Positions 13,962 through 14,286 of a stretch of DNA of 14,286 nucleotides are shown in pieces; positions within the stretch are counted from its first letter, which is position 1; each line of letters starts with the position of its first letter. Under the pieces are notes generated by a model. That model was not told where the DNA came from and did no database searches. It worked only from the letters and a program-made list of their open reading frames with translations. Origin of the DNA: an uncultured Clostridia bacterium (GTDB lineage Bacteria > Bacillota > Clostridia > Christensenellales > Aristaeellaceae); NCBI GenBank assembly GCA_937886445.1, contig CALGBY010000103.1, positions 1 through 14,286 on the forward strand, given 5' to 3'. The translations under genes were made by a program, and so were the position numbers.

Positions 13962-14001
13962 GACTGCCGTTGATACTGAAATATCGCGGCAGTCTTTTTT
14001 T
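13962..14001 (+). terminator. Intrinsic terminator of the acidic-protein gene
   Basis: GACTGCCG (13962-13969) pairs perfectly with CGGCAGTC (13987-13994). An inner GATA/TATC pairing extends the stem, and seven T follow (13995-14001). It begins 17 bases after the stop codon. This is a complete rho-independent terminator. Confidence 0.93.
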
Positions 14002-14286
14002 GTTTGGATGGATATACAGAACCCGTATTCCGCCGGGGCCTGTGTATGCACTGAACCGAGATTCCGGTTCTGCGCGCAAAGAATCCGGCGGGCACAACGT
14101 ACCCGCCGGATTGATCCATGTTTTCTGTAAGAAGATCTGCCGCCCGGCAAGCTGATCGGAACATACGTGTTTCACACGGGGTCCGTTCGTGAAGCCGCTT
14201 ATTCCTGCCGTAGAAACTGTCATTGCCGTTCACGGATAAACAGTCTGACCCACCGTTTTCCGTCCCTGTGAATGGAGTTTTTACAC
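14002..14286. other. Gene-free right end with two hairpins
   Basis: No convincing gene is seen. Two perfect inverted repeats occur close together: GAACCG-N6-CGGTTC (14053-14070) and an 11-bp stem AATCCGGCGGG/CCCGCCGGATT (14082-14092 and 14102-14112). Read on the minus strand the second is followed by CTTT, so it could end a minus-strand gene lying beyond the window, although no such gene's end is recognisable. The minus-strand frame open to the window edge crosses both hairpins and the terminator and looks like chance. Confidence 0.4.

Noticed and set aside
13444..14223. Minus-strand open frame of 259 codons across the right end
   Set aside because: It covers the acidic-protein gene, its promoter and its terminator on the opposite strand; composition looks like a shadow frame.
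13913..14286. Minus-strand frame open to the window edge, as a possible partial gene
   Set aside because: It runs through two hairpins and a strong terminator, has no recognisable domain and ends inside the acidic-protein gene.
1..14286. CRISPR array, tRNA, rRNA or phage genes
   Set aside because: No regularly spaced repeats, no tRNA-like cloverleaf that I could recognise, and no phage structural or lysis genes were seen; a tRNA scan was not possible by eye.

Overview
The window looks like chromosomal DNA of a Gram-positive, low-to-mid GC Clostridia-type bacterium (Bacillota), probably from an anaerobic plant-polysaccharide habitat such as the gut. This is inferred from AAGGAGG-type ribosome sites, textbook TTGACA-17-TATAAT promoters, short MKK-type signal peptides and family resemblances. 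No rRNA or other marker gene is present, so the order is not fixed.

Layout. (1) 72-5299, minus strand: a complete MalEFGK-type ABC importer in the order malE-malF-malG-malK. It is driven by a perfect consensus promoter (5385-5413). Three RNA hairpins lie between malE and malF, and a hairpin (14-55) follows malK. (2) 5492-8490, minus strand: a tightly coupled set of a two-helix membrane protein, a one-helix exported-domain protein (neither recognised) and a secreted multidomain GH53 endo-beta-1,4-galactanase. (3) 8671-11265, plus strand: a secreted GH13 alpha-amylase followed closely by a Gfo/Idh/MocA oxidoreductase. The promoters of (2) and (3) are divergent and use the same -35 heptamer. (4) 11383-12009: an unrecognised secreted protein, followed by the start of a gene cut by an IS5-family insertion sequence (12104-13341). 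(5) 13449-14001: a perfect promoter, a 133-codon gene for a small secreted protein with no basic residue in its mature part, and a strong terminator. The last 285 bases hold only hairpins.

How it fits together. The two secreted glycosidases cut alpha-glucan (GH13) and pectic galactan (GH53) outside the cell, and the importer takes up the oligosaccharides. The binding protein carries an extra C-terminal module resembling starch-binding modules, which favours maltodextrin. However, Mal-type and Gan-type (galacto-oligosaccharide) transporters are close relatives and the galactanase gene lies directly upstream, so the substrate is not settled. No transcriptional regulator, intracellular glucosidase or beta-galactosidase lies in the window.

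Most noteworthy: the shared -35 of the divergent glycosidase promoters; the binding-protein/carbohydrate-module fusion without a lipobox; the unknown membrane pair coupled to GH53; the all-acidic small secreted protein; and the IS element that truncates a gene and lacks matching target duplications.
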